Assembly (NCBI GenBank): GCA_964344035.1
Contig: CAYFLK010000005.1
Coordinates: forward strand, 1 to 64,000
Length of the DNA: 64,000 nt
Reading direction: 5' to 3'
Origin: UBA1014 sp964344035
GTDB lineage: Bacteria > SAR324 > NAC60-12
Shown: one piece after another, positions 16,678-25,162 of the stretch
Numbering within the stretch: the first letter of the stretch is position 1
Layout: the number at the start of each line of letters is the position of its first letter
Translations under genes and position numbers: made by a program
Notes under the pieces: generated by a model
Databases searched by the model: none
The model's input: the letters and a program-made list of their open reading frames with translations, nothing else
Told to the model about the DNA's origin: nothing

Positions 16678-18813
16678 CTAGGGTTCGTACAAAAAAACCA
16701 ATGTGTTTCCTACCTGCTTGATTTTCTTCAGGTTCACTCCCAAATCTCCACGGTAACCTATGCGCACTCGAGGAATGATATCATTGTGAAACTGTTTTGC
16801 CAGCCACGTCCACTTCCATCCGTTGATTTCCAGTTGTTCAATATGACTTCTTATGAAGTCCTCAATCAGCTCGTATCTGATAATAGCTTTGATTGAAAGT
16901 TCCGAGTTTTGAACTTGTCCGGAGGCGCTCAATGAGAGGCGGTCCTGAATGAAACCCACCCTCGCGGAATCTATCTGTGGGTAGCGTTCTACAATCCTGC
17001 GTGTAAGCCCCTTGGGGTTCACCTTAAAAGATGCGCGAACATCAGACGGACCGGTAAAATAAGGCCAACCGTAAAACCGTGATTTATCCGGATCCAAGGT
17101 CGGGTTCTCTACGGTGACATGCACTTCATCCGCGCCGGTTTCTCCAAAGGGCACATTGTTCGCAACCAGTTCCACCCGGTTTCCGTCCCAGTGAATTTCA
17201 GTAATCGAATCGGTTTGCCATTTTTTTTGAACCCTTTTCTTCCACCACTCACTCCATTCCTTGTTCCAGGCCACAGTTTTTGATCTGTCCCCCGCGGCAA
17301 CCGGATAAAGCCGGTACAGTTCAAAATTACCATTGTCGCTGGCTGCCTCAAGCCGTATGTCATAATCGGGTCTGAGCGCCTGCGTAAGGGTTTTTAGATC
17401 ACCTCGTGTTCTGGGGTAGAATAAAAACAGGTGTTCACGGTAAGGCTGTTGTATAACCTGATTTTTTACTTCATCCAGTGCGTTTAAATCATAGGTTGTG
17501 TATCCGGAATATTCAACGCCATAGAGATAGTAACGCAACATCCAGCCTTGTTCCCGGACATAAAGATGGGCATTTGGCAGCCTGGGTTTGAGTATTTGAG
17601 CAAATGAGCGGATCCCCTGATGAGGCGCGTTGCGTCGACTTGCGGAAACTTCTCTAACAAAAGGGATGCTCTCGTTCAAAAAAAATATGGCCAGAATAAA
17701 CGAAAATGACTGAACCAAAAGCGTGGAATAGCGTTTGTTGACCATAAACCCCACCACCTCACTGAATGCAAAAGCTGCTGAGAGACAAACCAATGGGACC
17801 ACGGGTAACAGGTAACTGACTACTCCGCTGTATTTTTTTGCGACAAAAAGCACCAGTAGCAGAAAAAATACACAGAAACCAATCAGTTCCACGTGCAGGA
17901 GGGAGGATAGGCGTGTAACTCCCTTACGTAGCTGGATGCCGAGCAAAACCAGTGCAATCCCCACCATAAACGCAAGGCACCCCCATTCCAGGCCGATGAA
18001 CCACTCCAGTCCGTTTTGCATCATGGACCACCGGGATGCGGGTGTACCTTCAAAATCAGTGTTCTGAGGCGTCTGGATGAAACCGAGAATGTATGAAAAA
18101 GTTTGCAGTCGGTTGCTGCTGATAAACACATTCCAGTAGAATATCGGCAAAATCCATATCGCCATTCCGCCATAGAACCTCAAATTTCCAAGAATGGTTT
18201 TTTTCAGCCATTGCTCTCGGTACTGAAAAAGGGCCAGGGTTAAAATCCATATTGTATAAAGAGGAAACAAGGCGAGAATGGTCTGTTTCAATCCAAAGGC
18301 AAAACCCGCGAGCAGTCCTGAAACGAGGATGCGTGATTTAGCCAACGCCCACAGGCTGAAAAGCATCACCGCTACAAACAGCGAGTCTATGTATGCCTCA
18401 GTCGACAGCATCACTCCGGCAGGAGATATGGCAAACAGAAAAGCGGCGTATATGCCGGTGCGTTCTTCATGCAGTTGTTTCCCCAGTAAAAACACAGCCC
18501 ACACACCAATCATACCACCAACAAAGCTGGGCAGAAGGGCGACTGCATCTGAACGCCCGAAGAGCAGAAAGAAAATGGCCTGGATGTAAAAGAAAACCGG
18601 TGGTTTGTCACCTTGACTGTCAATTTGCTGAAGCCAGTCGCCATCAAGCACCGCAAGCCCCAACGAAGAATAATAGGCGGTATCCATGAAAAAGGGCGCA
18701 GAATTGAACACAGTCAGGCGGAGCATCACTGCCAGAAAAAGCACCGCAATCAGCTGAATGCTAATTCTGAAAGTCGTTGATTCATTTTCACGGACTGAAA
18801 CTGGACTTGTCAT
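16678..18813 (-). CDS. GT39/ArnT-like membrane glycosyltransferase
   Basis: A 711-residue integral membrane protein of the dolichyl-phosphate-mannose/ArnT type. The first 390 residues hold about ten hydrophobic segments with PFFMDTAYYSSLGLAVLDGDWLQQ, whose acidic residue fits the catalytic Asp of the first periplasmic loop, and then GDKPPVFFYIQAIFFLLFG. The C-terminal 320 residues form a soluble, presumably periplasmic domain with no clear family. Such enzymes transfer sugars from polyprenyl-phosphate carriers to lipid A or proteins. It is the last gene of the polysaccharide locus. The acceptor is unknown. Confidence 0.82.
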   Translation of the reverse strand: MTSPVSVRENESTTFRISIQLIAVLFLAVMLRLTVFNSAPFFMDTAYYSSLGLAVLDGDWLQQIDSQGDKPPVFFYIQAIFFLLFGRSDAVALLPSFVGGMIGVWAVFLLGKQLHEERTGIYAAFLFAISPAGVMLSTEAYIDSLFVAVMLFSLWALAKSRILVSGLLAGFAFGLKQTILALFPLYTIWILTLALFQYREQWLKKTILGNLRFYGGMAIWILPIFYWNVFISSNRLQTFSYILGFIQTPQNTDFEGTPASRWSMMQNGLEWFIGLEWGCLAFMVGIALVLLGIQLRKGVTRLSSLLHVELIGFCVFFLLLVLFVAKKYSGVVSYLLPVVPLVCLSAAFAFSEVVGFMVNKRYSTLLVQSFSFILAIFFLNESIPFVREVSASRRNAPHQGIRSFAQILKPRLPNAHLYVREQGWMLRYYLYGVEYSGYTTYDLNALDEVKNQVIQQPYREHLFLFYPRTRGDLKTLTQALRPDYDIRLEAASDNGNFELYRLYPVAAGDRSKTVAWNKEWSEWWKKRVQKKWQTDSITEIHWDGNRVELVANNVPFGETGADEVHVTVENPTLDPDKSRFYGWPYFTGPSDVRASFKVNPKGLTRRIVERYPQIDSARVGFIQDRLSLSASGQVQNSELSIKAIIRYELIEDFIRSHIEQLEINGWKWTWLAKQFHNDIIPRVRIGYRGDLGVNLKKIKQVGNTLVFLYEP

Positions 18814-19228
18814 GTATAGACGTAAGGACTCTTGGGGAAAGAAACAACCTCGACGCTTTCCGGGGACTCCCGGAAAGGAGTATTCAGCGCAAGTTAAAAG
18901 GGAGGGATTATGGTCTCAAATAACAGAAGGGCGTCAAGAACAAAAACCGGGTTTTTTCTGAATCCTGAATTATATCCCGCTTCCCGTAACGTGAGGGTGG
19001 GATCAATGGGAGGTCAACCCAGGCAGCTGGAACATGATACGCTCCCGGATAGGCAACAGATTAGTACATATTCTGTTGAATTCCAACTATTTAGGTTTTA
19101 TTTCTAAATCCCCATCCTTGGAGCGGGAATCAAATCATATTGTAATTTCACGGTAAAATGCTATTTTTCTAGGTTAATCATCAACCAATATTCAAACCTC
19201 CATGCCTGCCAGAACCGAAGGAGAAATT
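18814..19228. other. Intergenic region with 9-bp hairpin
   Basis: About 415 bp between divergent genes. It contains a perfect inverted repeat at 18856-18877, CTTTCCGGG and CCCGGAAAG around GACT, without a T-run. That would place it in the 5' leader of the GT39 mRNA. A 65-codon frame at 18910-19107 has a strong GGGAGG before its ATG but an unrecognisable product, so I do not call it a gene. Confidence 0.5.
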
Positions 19229-19495
19229 ATGTCACTCGAAGAGGATTTTCAAAACGCCGCGGAACGCTCAACCAAGCTGCCAAAGCGGCCTCCCAACGAT
19301 ATCCTGCTCCAGCTTTACTCACTTTACAAGCAGGCAACCATAGGCGACGTCTCCGGCGAGAGACCTGGTTTCGCGGATTTCGAGGCACGCGCAAAACACG
19401 ATGCGTGGAACAAGGTCAAGGGACAATCCCATGAGGAATCGATGCGTGCATACATTGAACTTGTGAGCAGGCTGGAGGAGCAAGCAGCCGATTGA
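19229..19495 (+). CDS. Acyl-CoA-binding protein
   Basis: A small cytosolic four-helix protein of 88 residues that binds long-chain acyl-CoA esters. The pattern is typical of the family: SLEEDFQNAAERSTKLP, LLQLYSLYKQATIGDV, then FEARAKHDAWNKVKGQSHEESMRAYIELV. The Tyr and Lys residues that contact the CoA nucleotide are in place (YSLYKQAT and AKHDAWNKVKG). The start at 19229 is supported by AAGGAG about seven bases upstream; an ATG 27 bases earlier is in frame but adds an unrelated leader. The family is widespread in eukaryotes and patchy in bacteria. It lies 62 bp before gatA. Confidence 0.93.
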   Translation: MSLEEDFQNAAERSTKLPKRPPNDILLQLYSLYKQATIGDVSGERPGFADFEARAKHDAWNKVKGQSHEESMRAYIELVSRLEEQAAD

Positions 19496-19557
19496 AAAAC
19501 CGGTAGAATTCCTGAATATTAGTATTTTTTCCTTTCCCTATTTCAGACTCACGCCTG

Positions 19558-21024
19558 GTGACTCTTTTTGAGCAATCACTTAAATCCGTTGTGAATCAAA
19601 TCCGGAAACGGAAGTTGTCCGCGGAATCGGTAATGTCACAGGTATATGAACGGATTAAGAGGTATGATCCGGAACTGCAGGTTTTCCGCTCGTGTCTTCC
19701 CCGGGAAACCGCGGTTGCGCGGGCCTGGGAACTGGACCAGAAAATCGCCGATGGCGTTAATCCTGGTCAGCTCTCCGGTATTCCGGTGACGATCAAGGAC
19801 AATATATGCATAACGGATAATGACTTGTCCACCACCTGCGGGTCCCGGCTTTTAAAGGACTACCGGTCCCCGTACGAGGCTACGGTAGTCAAACGTCTGC
19901 GCGACGCCGGGGCCTTGATCATCGGGACCACCAACATGGATGAATTCGCAATGGGTTCATCCACCGAAAATTCTGCGTATGGTCCCACCCTGAACCCCTG
20001 GGACCAAACCCGTGTTCCAGGAGGCAGCAGCGGAGGCGCGGCTGTGTCCGTCGCAACGGAAATGGCATTGCTTGCCCTGGGATCAGACACAGGCGGATCG
20101 GTTCGACAGCCTGCTTCAATGTGCGGGGTGACCGGACTCAAACCGACTTATGGGACGGTTTCCCGTTATGGTCTGGTTGCTTACGGATCTTCGCTTGATC
20201 AGATCGGCTGTCTCGCCCGCACCCCGGAGGACTGCAGGCTGGCTTACCGGGTGATCCAGGGACATGATCCCCTAGACAGCACATCTTCCCCCACTGTCGC
20301 AGAGGATGTTACGGAAAAACAGGATGTTGCCGGATTGCGCTTTTGCCTGCCGGCTGAATATCTTGAAGTGGATTCCGCCGATGCTGAGGTAGTGGCAAGC
20401 GTTCGGGAAACAGCAGTATTCCTCGCTGAGCAAGGTGCATTGGTCGAGCATAAATCTCTCGGGTTCCTGAAATACGTCATCCCCACTTATTACATCCTTG
20501 CCTTTGCCGAAGCAAGTTCCAACTTGGGACGTTTCGACGGCATACGTTACGGCATTCGCAGACAGGCGGAACCTTCGCTGAAATCACTTTATTCAACTTC
20601 AAGGAAACAAGGTTTTGGCGCGGAAGTTAAACGGCGTATCATGCTCGGGACTTTTGTGCTCAGTTCAGGTTACTATGATCAATATTATGGCAGGGCCGCT
20701 CGTGTCCGCGCGCAGATGGAAAAAGAAATCGGGCTTTTGTTCAATGAATACGATTTCATTCTTGGGCCCGTGTCCCCGTTCCCTGCATTTCCGATAGGAG
20801 AAAAAACCGCTGACCCGCTGGCGATGTATCTTGCGGATTTATGCAGCGTGTTGGCAAACCTGACCCGCACCCCGGCGGTTTCGATTCCTGGCCGCCCCAC
20901 CCGGAACGGGCTTCCGGTGGGCATTCAACTGATGGGAAAACGATATGAAGACCACCGTCTGCTGGCGACAGCGGAGACCATTCAGCAGCAATTGAATTTT
21001 AACTCACAGATGCCTGATATATAA
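19558..21024 (+). CDS. gatA: Glutamyl-tRNA(Gln) amidotransferase subunit A
   Basis: The amidase subunit that releases ammonia from glutamine for transamidation of Glu-tRNA(Gln) or Asp-tRNA(Asn). The 488-residue product has the full amidase-signature domain with the Ser-cis-Ser-Lys triad visible: Lys80 in TIKDN, Ser157 in PGGSSGGAA and Ser181 in SDTGGSVRQPAS. Closing features such as PAVSIPGRPTRNGLPVGIQLMG are typical of GatA. The start codon is GTG and I see no strong ribosome site before it. Neither gatB nor gatC lies in the window, so the complex is encoded at more than one locus. serS follows after 84 bp. Confidence 0.95.
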   Translation: MTLFEQSLKSVVNQIRKRKLSAESVMSQVYERIKRYDPELQVFRSCLPRETAVARAWELDQKIADGVNPGQLSGIPVTIKDNICITDNDLSTTCGSRLLKDYRSPYEATVVKRLRDAGALIIGTTNMDEFAMGSSTENSAYGPTLNPWDQTRVPGGSSGGAAVSVATEMALLALGSDTGGSVRQPASMCGVTGLKPTYGTVSRYGLVAYGSSLDQIGCLARTPEDCRLAYRVIQGHDPLDSTSSPTVAEDVTEKQDVAGLRFCLPAEYLEVDSADAEVVASVRETAVFLAEQGALVEHKSLGFLKYVIPTYYILAFAEASSNLGRFDGIRYGIRRQAEPSLKSLYSTSRKQGFGAEVKRRIMLGTFVLSSGYYDQYYGRAARVRAQMEKEIGLLFNEYDFILGPVSPFPAFPIGEKTADPLAMYLADLCSVLANLTRTPAVSIPGRPTRNGLPVGIQLMGKRYEDHRLLATAETIQQQLNFNSQMPDI

Positions 21025-21108
21025 AGAGCGGCTTGGCTTTCATGGTCTGACAGTTAGTCTGCCAACCTGAAGACATGTACAGCAATAAACCTTGACTCTA
21101 CTTTTTTC

Positions 21109-22374
21109 ATGCTTGATCTAAAACTTATCCGCGCGGAAAGCAAACAGGTAGCGGAAAACTGCCGCAACCGCAATTTGTCTGTCGATATCCCCCGTTTGCT
21201 CGAACTGGATGAACAGGCTCGCGCGCTGAACACCGAAATCGATTCCCTGCGGCAGCAGCGGAATGAAATCAGCGCCCGGATGAAGCAGCGTTTGCCTGAA
21301 GAACAGCGCCAACCACTGATAGAAAAGTCCAAGGCCCTGCGTATACAAGAAGACGAAAAGGAAGCTCGTTTCCGGAATTTGGTGGAGCAGCGCGGCACGC
21401 TTCACCGCCAGGTGCCGAACTTGACGCATCCCGATACCCCGGTAGGCGCAAGCGAAGAAGAAAACCGTGCACTGAGTGAAGTCGGCGATAAACCGGAGTT
21501 TGATTTTGAACCAAAAGATCATGTCCGGCTGATGGAGCAGCTTGATCTGATCGATTTCGAAGGCGGTGCAAAAGTCGCAGGACAGAAATTCTACTACCTT
21601 AAAAACCAGGCGGTGTTTCTTGAACTCGCCCTTGCGCAGTATGCGTTGCAGCTTTTGCATGAAGAAGGTTTCACCCCGTTTCTCACCCCGGACCTAGCCC
21701 GGCGCAACATCCTGGACGGCATTGGATTCAATCCTCGTGGTGTGGAATCGCAAATCTACTCCGTCGAAGAAACAGACCTCTGCTTGATTGCTACAGCGGA
21801 AATCACCCTTGGCGGTCTGCTGGCCAACCAGATACTCAAGGCAGACGAACTGCCCCTGCTGTACGCGGGGTTTTCACATTGCTACCGTACTGAAGCCGGA
21901 GCAGCGGGACGTGAATCCAAAGGACTCTATCGCGTGCACCAGTTCTCAAAAATCGAGATGTTCGCGTTCACCCATCCTGACGAATCAGAGGCAATGCACG
22001 AACGGATGCGTGAAATTGAGGAACGCATCTACCGGGACCTCGAAATCCCCTACCGGGTGGTTGATATCTGCACTGGTGATCTCGGCGCGCCCGCGTACAG
22101 GAAGTATGATCTCGAAGCATGGATGCCGGGACGGGGTAAGTGGGGGGAAATCACCTCCACCTCGAACTGCACCGATTACCAGTCCCGTCGCTTAAACATC
22201 CGTTTCAAGGACCCTGAAACGGGAAAGAACCGCTTTGTTCACATGCTAAACGGCACGGCCATCGCCGTTTCCCGCACACTGATTGCCCTGCTGGAAAACG
22301 GACAGCGGGCGGATGGTTCGATCCGGATGCCGAAATGCCTGAACCTCCCGGATATTCCACCTCCCGGCGTATGA
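21109..22374 (+). CDS. serS: Seryl-tRNA synthetase
   Basis: Class II aminoacyl-tRNA synthetase that charges tRNA(Ser) and tRNA(Sec). The 421-residue product has the N-terminal antiparallel coiled-coil arm (about 1-105) that grips the tRNA long variable arm, then the catalytic core. Motif 2 is seen in HCYRTEAGAAGRESKGLYR with HQFSKIEMF. Motif 3 is in NGTAIAVSRTLIALLENGQ. Ends with IRMPKCLNL as in bacterial SerS. Length is normal. Serylation of tRNA(Sec) is also the first step toward selenocysteine, which matters for the predicted selenoprotein near 45 kb. Confidence 0.97.
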   Translation: MLDLKLIRAESKQVAENCRNRNLSVDIPRLLELDEQARALNTEIDSLRQQRNEISARMKQRLPEEQRQPLIEKSKALRIQEDEKEARFRNLVEQRGTLHRQVPNLTHPDTPVGASEEENRALSEVGDKPEFDFEPKDHVRLMEQLDLIDFEGGAKVAGQKFYYLKNQAVFLELALAQYALQLLHEEGFTPFLTPDLARRNILDGIGFNPRGVESQIYSVEETDLCLIATAEITLGGLLANQILKADELPLLYAGFSHCYRTEAGAAGRESKGLYRVHQFSKIEMFAFTHPDESEAMHERMREIEERIYRDLEIPYRVVDICTGDLGAPAYRKYDLEAWMPGRGKWGEITSTSNCTDYQSRRLNIRFKDPETGKNRFVHMLNGTAIAVSRTLIALLENGQRADGSIRMPKCLNLPDIPPPGV

Positions 22375-22396
22375 TTCCCGGGATATTTTTGGCTTT

Positions 22397-22420
22397 CCCT
22401 TGCAGTTCAAGGGTTTAAGC
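22397..22420 (+). terminator. Candidate intrinsic terminator after serS
   Basis: A perfect six-base-pair hairpin, CCCTTG and CAAGGG around CAGTT, is followed by TTT and, slightly further on, an eight-T run. It sits 22 bp after the serS stop and before the YtfJ-like gene. Confidence 0.45.
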
Positions 22421-22446
22421 TTAACTTTTTTTTCGCAAGGAGTCTT

Positions 22447-22968
22447 ATGCGTATATTAATACTGCTTTCTTTGATCATTGCCTTTCCAATCTCCGGATAC
22501 GCGGAATTGCCTGTGGGAAAACCTGCTCCGCTAGTGGTGCTTGATGGTGACCTCGGTGGACGGGTCATCGGGGGAAAATGGAGCAGTGACGAGTTGAAAG
22601 GAGTGGTCCACGTGCTGTTTTATGTCGATCCAGATGAATCGGACCTAAACAACCATGTCAGCGAAGCCATCAAAGCGGAAAACTACGATAAGAATAAATT
22701 CCGCTCGGTGGCAATCGTCAATATGGACGCGACATGGCTGCCGAACGCGGTCATCCAGATGAAACTGGAAAGCAAACAGGAAGAATATCCCAATACTGTC
22801 TACGTACGGGACCTGGAAAAAACGATAGTGAAGAAGTGGGGGCTTGCGGATGACAACAGCGACGTGGTGTTGTTTGGCAAAGATGGAACAGTGCTGTACA
22901 GCGTCGATGGGAAATACACCGATGCGCAGGTAATAGAACTGCTGCAGACAATTCGGGAAAACCTGTAA
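22447..22968 (+). CDS. YtfJ family periplasmic protein
   Basis: A 173-residue protein with a clear Sec signal peptide (RILILLSLIIAFPISGYA, cleaved near residue 19). The mature domain matches the YtfJ/HI0045 family, which has a thioredoxin-like fold without the CxxC redox pair: LPVGKPAPLVV, HVLFYVDPDESDLN, then VVLFGKDGTVLYSVDGK. The function of the family is not established. An AAGGAG lies just upstream of the ATG. It ends 11 bp from the convergent rnhA gene. Confidence 0.85.
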   Translation: MRILILLSLIIAFPISGYAELPVGKPAPLVVLDGDLGGRVIGGKWSSDELKGVVHVLFYVDPDESDLNNHVSEAIKAENYDKNKFRSVAIVNMDATWLPNAVIQMKLESKQEEYPNTVYVRDLEKTIVKKWGLADDNSDVVLFGKDGTVLYSVDGKYTDAQVIELLQTIRENL

Positions 22969-22979
22969 CGGAACCGGTT

Positions 22980-23456
22980 TCAGGAACCCTTCGCCAGTTT
23001 TTTGCGGGCGACAACCGCGAGTTTGTCGCAGCGGATGTTTTCCGGATGTCCGGAATGCCCGCGTACCCAGTGCCACTTCACATGGTGGATTTCGCTCAGT
23101 TCCAGCAGCCGCTCCCAAAGGTCACGGTTTAATACCTGGGTTCCGTTGCTCGTGCGCCAGTTTTTGCGTTGCCAGTTGTTCAGCCACTGCTGTTCGAAAG
23201 CATTACGCAGGTAACTGGAATCGGTGTGGAGTGCGACCCGGCAAGGGTATTTGAGCGCCTCAAGTCCCTTGATCGCCGCAGTCAGTTCCATGCGGTTGTT
23301 GGTGGTGTTCCCTTCGGCACCTGACAACTCCTTGCGGTATTCATGCTTTCTGGAAATCAGCACCACCCCCCATCCCCCTGTTCCGGGATTGGGAGAACAT
23401 GCGCCGTCGGTATAGATTTCAATTTCTGTTTCAAGAGGTTTAAGTTTCCTGGACAT
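22980..23456 (-). CDS. rnhA: Ribonuclease HI
   Basis: Cleaves the RNA strand of RNA-DNA hybrids in the cytoplasm. The 158-residue product has the complete RNase H fold and active site: Asp17 (YTDGAC), Glu57 (NNRMELTA), Asp79 (HTDSSYL), His134 (RGHSGH) and Asp144 (RCDKLA). The basic protrusion (WLNNWQRKNWRTSNG) of the E. coli-type enzyme is present. Length is normal. It is convergent with the YtfJ-like gene. Confidence 0.96.
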   Translation of the reverse strand: MSRKLKPLETEIEIYTDGACSPNPGTGGWGVVLISRKHEYRKELSGAEGNTTNNRMELTAAIKGLEALKYPCRVALHTDSSYLRNAFEQQWLNNWQRKNWRTSNGTQVLNRDLWERLLELSEIHHVKWHWVRGHSGHPENIRCDKLAVVARKKLAKGS

Positions 23457-23607
23457 ACTAACAGGATATCGCAGTCAACGAAGATTGCCAGCTCCGGAAT
23501 TTTTCCGGAAACCCTTGTTTGAAACTGAAATCTTGTAAAACGGTATTGACGGCATCAATTGCTGCCATGATAAAAAAACAGAGGGCACTCTAAAAAAATA
23601 TCCTGGC

Positions 23608-23961
23608 ATGGAAGAATTTCGGCAGCATGGGACATGGATCTATATTGATCCTGATGCACATATAGTGGAGTGCATAGACAAGACCCTGGACCTCGAAACC
23701 CTTTGCGATCTGCTGCGTTGCGATGCGACCGATTTGAAACCGCTCGGCGGCGCCTATCTCGGTTTTGTAGACGGGGAGGGGGCCTGGCAGGAACGTCAGG
23801 CGGAGTGGGAATTCAAAGGAGTTTTGTTCTGGGGACCGATGATCATTTTCAACATGAGCGAGGATGAACTGGAAATGAACTCATGTACCGAAGAGGACCT
23901 CGAAACAATTGCCCCGCTGGTGAAATTCCGGCCATTTGGAAAAAACACATCACTGAACTGA
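23608..23961 (+). CDS. Hypothetical protein, acidic, possibly DUF3846-like
   Basis: A 117-residue acidic protein with no signal peptide or membrane segment. The shape is IYIDPDAHIVECIDKTLDLETLCDLL, a GGAYLGFVDGEGAW strand-loop, then WEFKGVLFWGPMIIF. The order of these short segments vaguely recalls DUF3846, small proteins often found on plasmids and phages, but I cannot confirm it. It ends 7 bp before acuI, suggesting co-transcription and translation coupling. No function is proposed. Confidence 0.55.
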   Translation: MEEFRQHGTWIYIDPDAHIVECIDKTLDLETLCDLLRCDATDLKPLGGAYLGFVDGEGAWQERQAEWEFKGVLFWGPMIIFNMSEDELEMNSCTEEDLETIAPLVKFRPFGKNTSLN

Positions 23962-23968
23962 TACGACC

Positions 23969-24967
23969 ATGAACAGCATTACTTTTCAGGCCTTGGTGGT
24001 CAGCGAAACAGTAGATAAAAATTATATACGCGAAATCCGGGAGCGGACAATCGATGAACTACCCGAAGGTAAAGTGTTGGTTCGGGTGCATTATTCATCA
24101 CTCAATTACAAGGATGCCCTTTCATGCACCGGAAACAAAGGAGTAACTCGCCGTTATCCGCACACGCCCGGCATCGATGCCGCAGGAATTGTCGAATCAA
24201 GCCAAGATTCAGGGTTCAAAGCAGGTGATCAAGTGATAGTCACAAGCCACGATTTGGGCATGAACACCTCCGGAGGTTTCGGACAATACATCCGGGTGCC
24301 TGCTGAGTGGGTGGTACACCTCCCTGAAGGCTTGACCTTAAGGGAAAGCATGGTTTACGGTACGGCCGGGTACACCGCCGGATTGTCCGTGCATTCCCTG
24401 CGGCAGCATGGAGTAACAGCGGACCAGGGTCCAATCGTGGTAACCGGTGCAACCGGAGGGGTCGGCAGCACGTCAGTGGCGCTGCTTGCCCACCTCGGCT
24501 ACTCGGTTGCGGGTTCTACCGGAAAGACGGAGGAAGAGGCCTTTCTCAAATCCCTTGGTGCAGATGAAGTTATCAGCCGTGAGGAGGTCAACGATGATTC
24601 CGGAAAGCCTTTGCTGAAGGAACGCTGGGCGGGAGGAATTGACACCGTAGGAGACAACACGCTGGTCTCACTGCTGAAATCGTGTTGCCGCGGAGGCGCA
24701 GTCGCCGCCACCGGATTGGTAAGGTCGCCGAATCTGCATGCAACCGTTTTCCCGTTCATACTCAGGGGAGTAAGCCTGCTCGGTATCGATTCTCAGGAGA
24801 CCCCATTGCCCCTAAGGCGACAGACCTGGGCGCGGCTTTCCATGGAATGGAAACCGGAATCGCTTGACCGATTGGCGGAAGTGTGTACCCTGAATAACCT
24901 TGATCGGCATATCGACCGTATCCTCGAAGGGCGACAACTCGGCAGGATCGTCGTCGATTTGCAATGA
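23969..24967 (+). CDS. acuI: Acryloyl-CoA reductase AcuI/YhdH family
   Basis: A zinc-free medium-chain dehydrogenase/reductase of 332 residues. The YhdH/AcuI family reduces toxic acryloyl-CoA to propionyl-CoA with NADPH. Visible marks are SSLNYKDALSCTGN, YPHTPGIDAAGIV, YGTAGYTAGLSV and the NADPH-binding loop VTGATGGVGSTSVALLA. The closing HIDRILEGRQLGRIVVDL is typical. In marine bacteria this enzyme detoxifies products of dimethylsulfoniopropionate and other three-carbon acid breakdown. No DMSP lyase or demethylase gene is nearby, so the source of acryloyl-CoA is unknown. Confidence 0.9.
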   Translation: MNSITFQALVVSETVDKNYIREIRERTIDELPEGKVLVRVHYSSLNYKDALSCTGNKGVTRRYPHTPGIDAAGIVESSQDSGFKAGDQVIVTSHDLGMNTSGGFGQYIRVPAEWVVHLPEGLTLRESMVYGTAGYTAGLSVHSLRQHGVTADQGPIVVTGATGGVGSTSVALLAHLGYSVAGSTGKTEEEAFLKSLGADEVISREEVNDDSGKPLLKERWAGGIDTVGDNTLVSLLKSCCRGGAVAATGLVRSPNLHATVFPFILRGVSLLGIDSQETPLPLRRQTWARLSMEWKPESLDRLAEVCTLNNLDRHIDRILEGRQLGRIVVDLQ

Positions 24968-25112
24968 AACGGCAACCCATGGACTTGGCTGAGTGATGCA
25001 ATCCCCGGCCATCCGCATGAAAAAACGTTGCCTTTTGATTATTTCAAAATGATTCAGTTATCAGGATTCAGTAGTCATGAAAATATTCTGTTTCCTGAAT
25101 TCTGGATTGTCC

Positions 25113-25142
25113 CTGCCCCGATTTTGCGTGGGGCAGTTTTTT
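25113..25142 (+). terminator. Intrinsic terminator just upstream of trpB
   Basis: A perfect seven-base-pair stem, CTGCCCC and GGGGCAG around a 10-base loop, is followed immediately by six T. It is 145 bp after the acuI stop but only 20 bp before the trpB start. It may therefore end acuI transcription or act as an attenuator for trpB. No leader peptide with tandem Trp codons is seen. Confidence 0.75.
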
Positions 25143-25162
25143 AACCTTCGCAGGAGTGAATC

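Noticed and set aside
16125..16896. Two short plus-strand frames near the GT39 gene end
   Set aside because: One covers the C-rich repeat and the other lies antisense to the GT39 gene; neither reads like a protein.
18910..19107. Small gene with strong GGGAGG site
   Set aside because: The 65-residue product has no recognisable pattern, biased composition and no support beyond the ribosome site.
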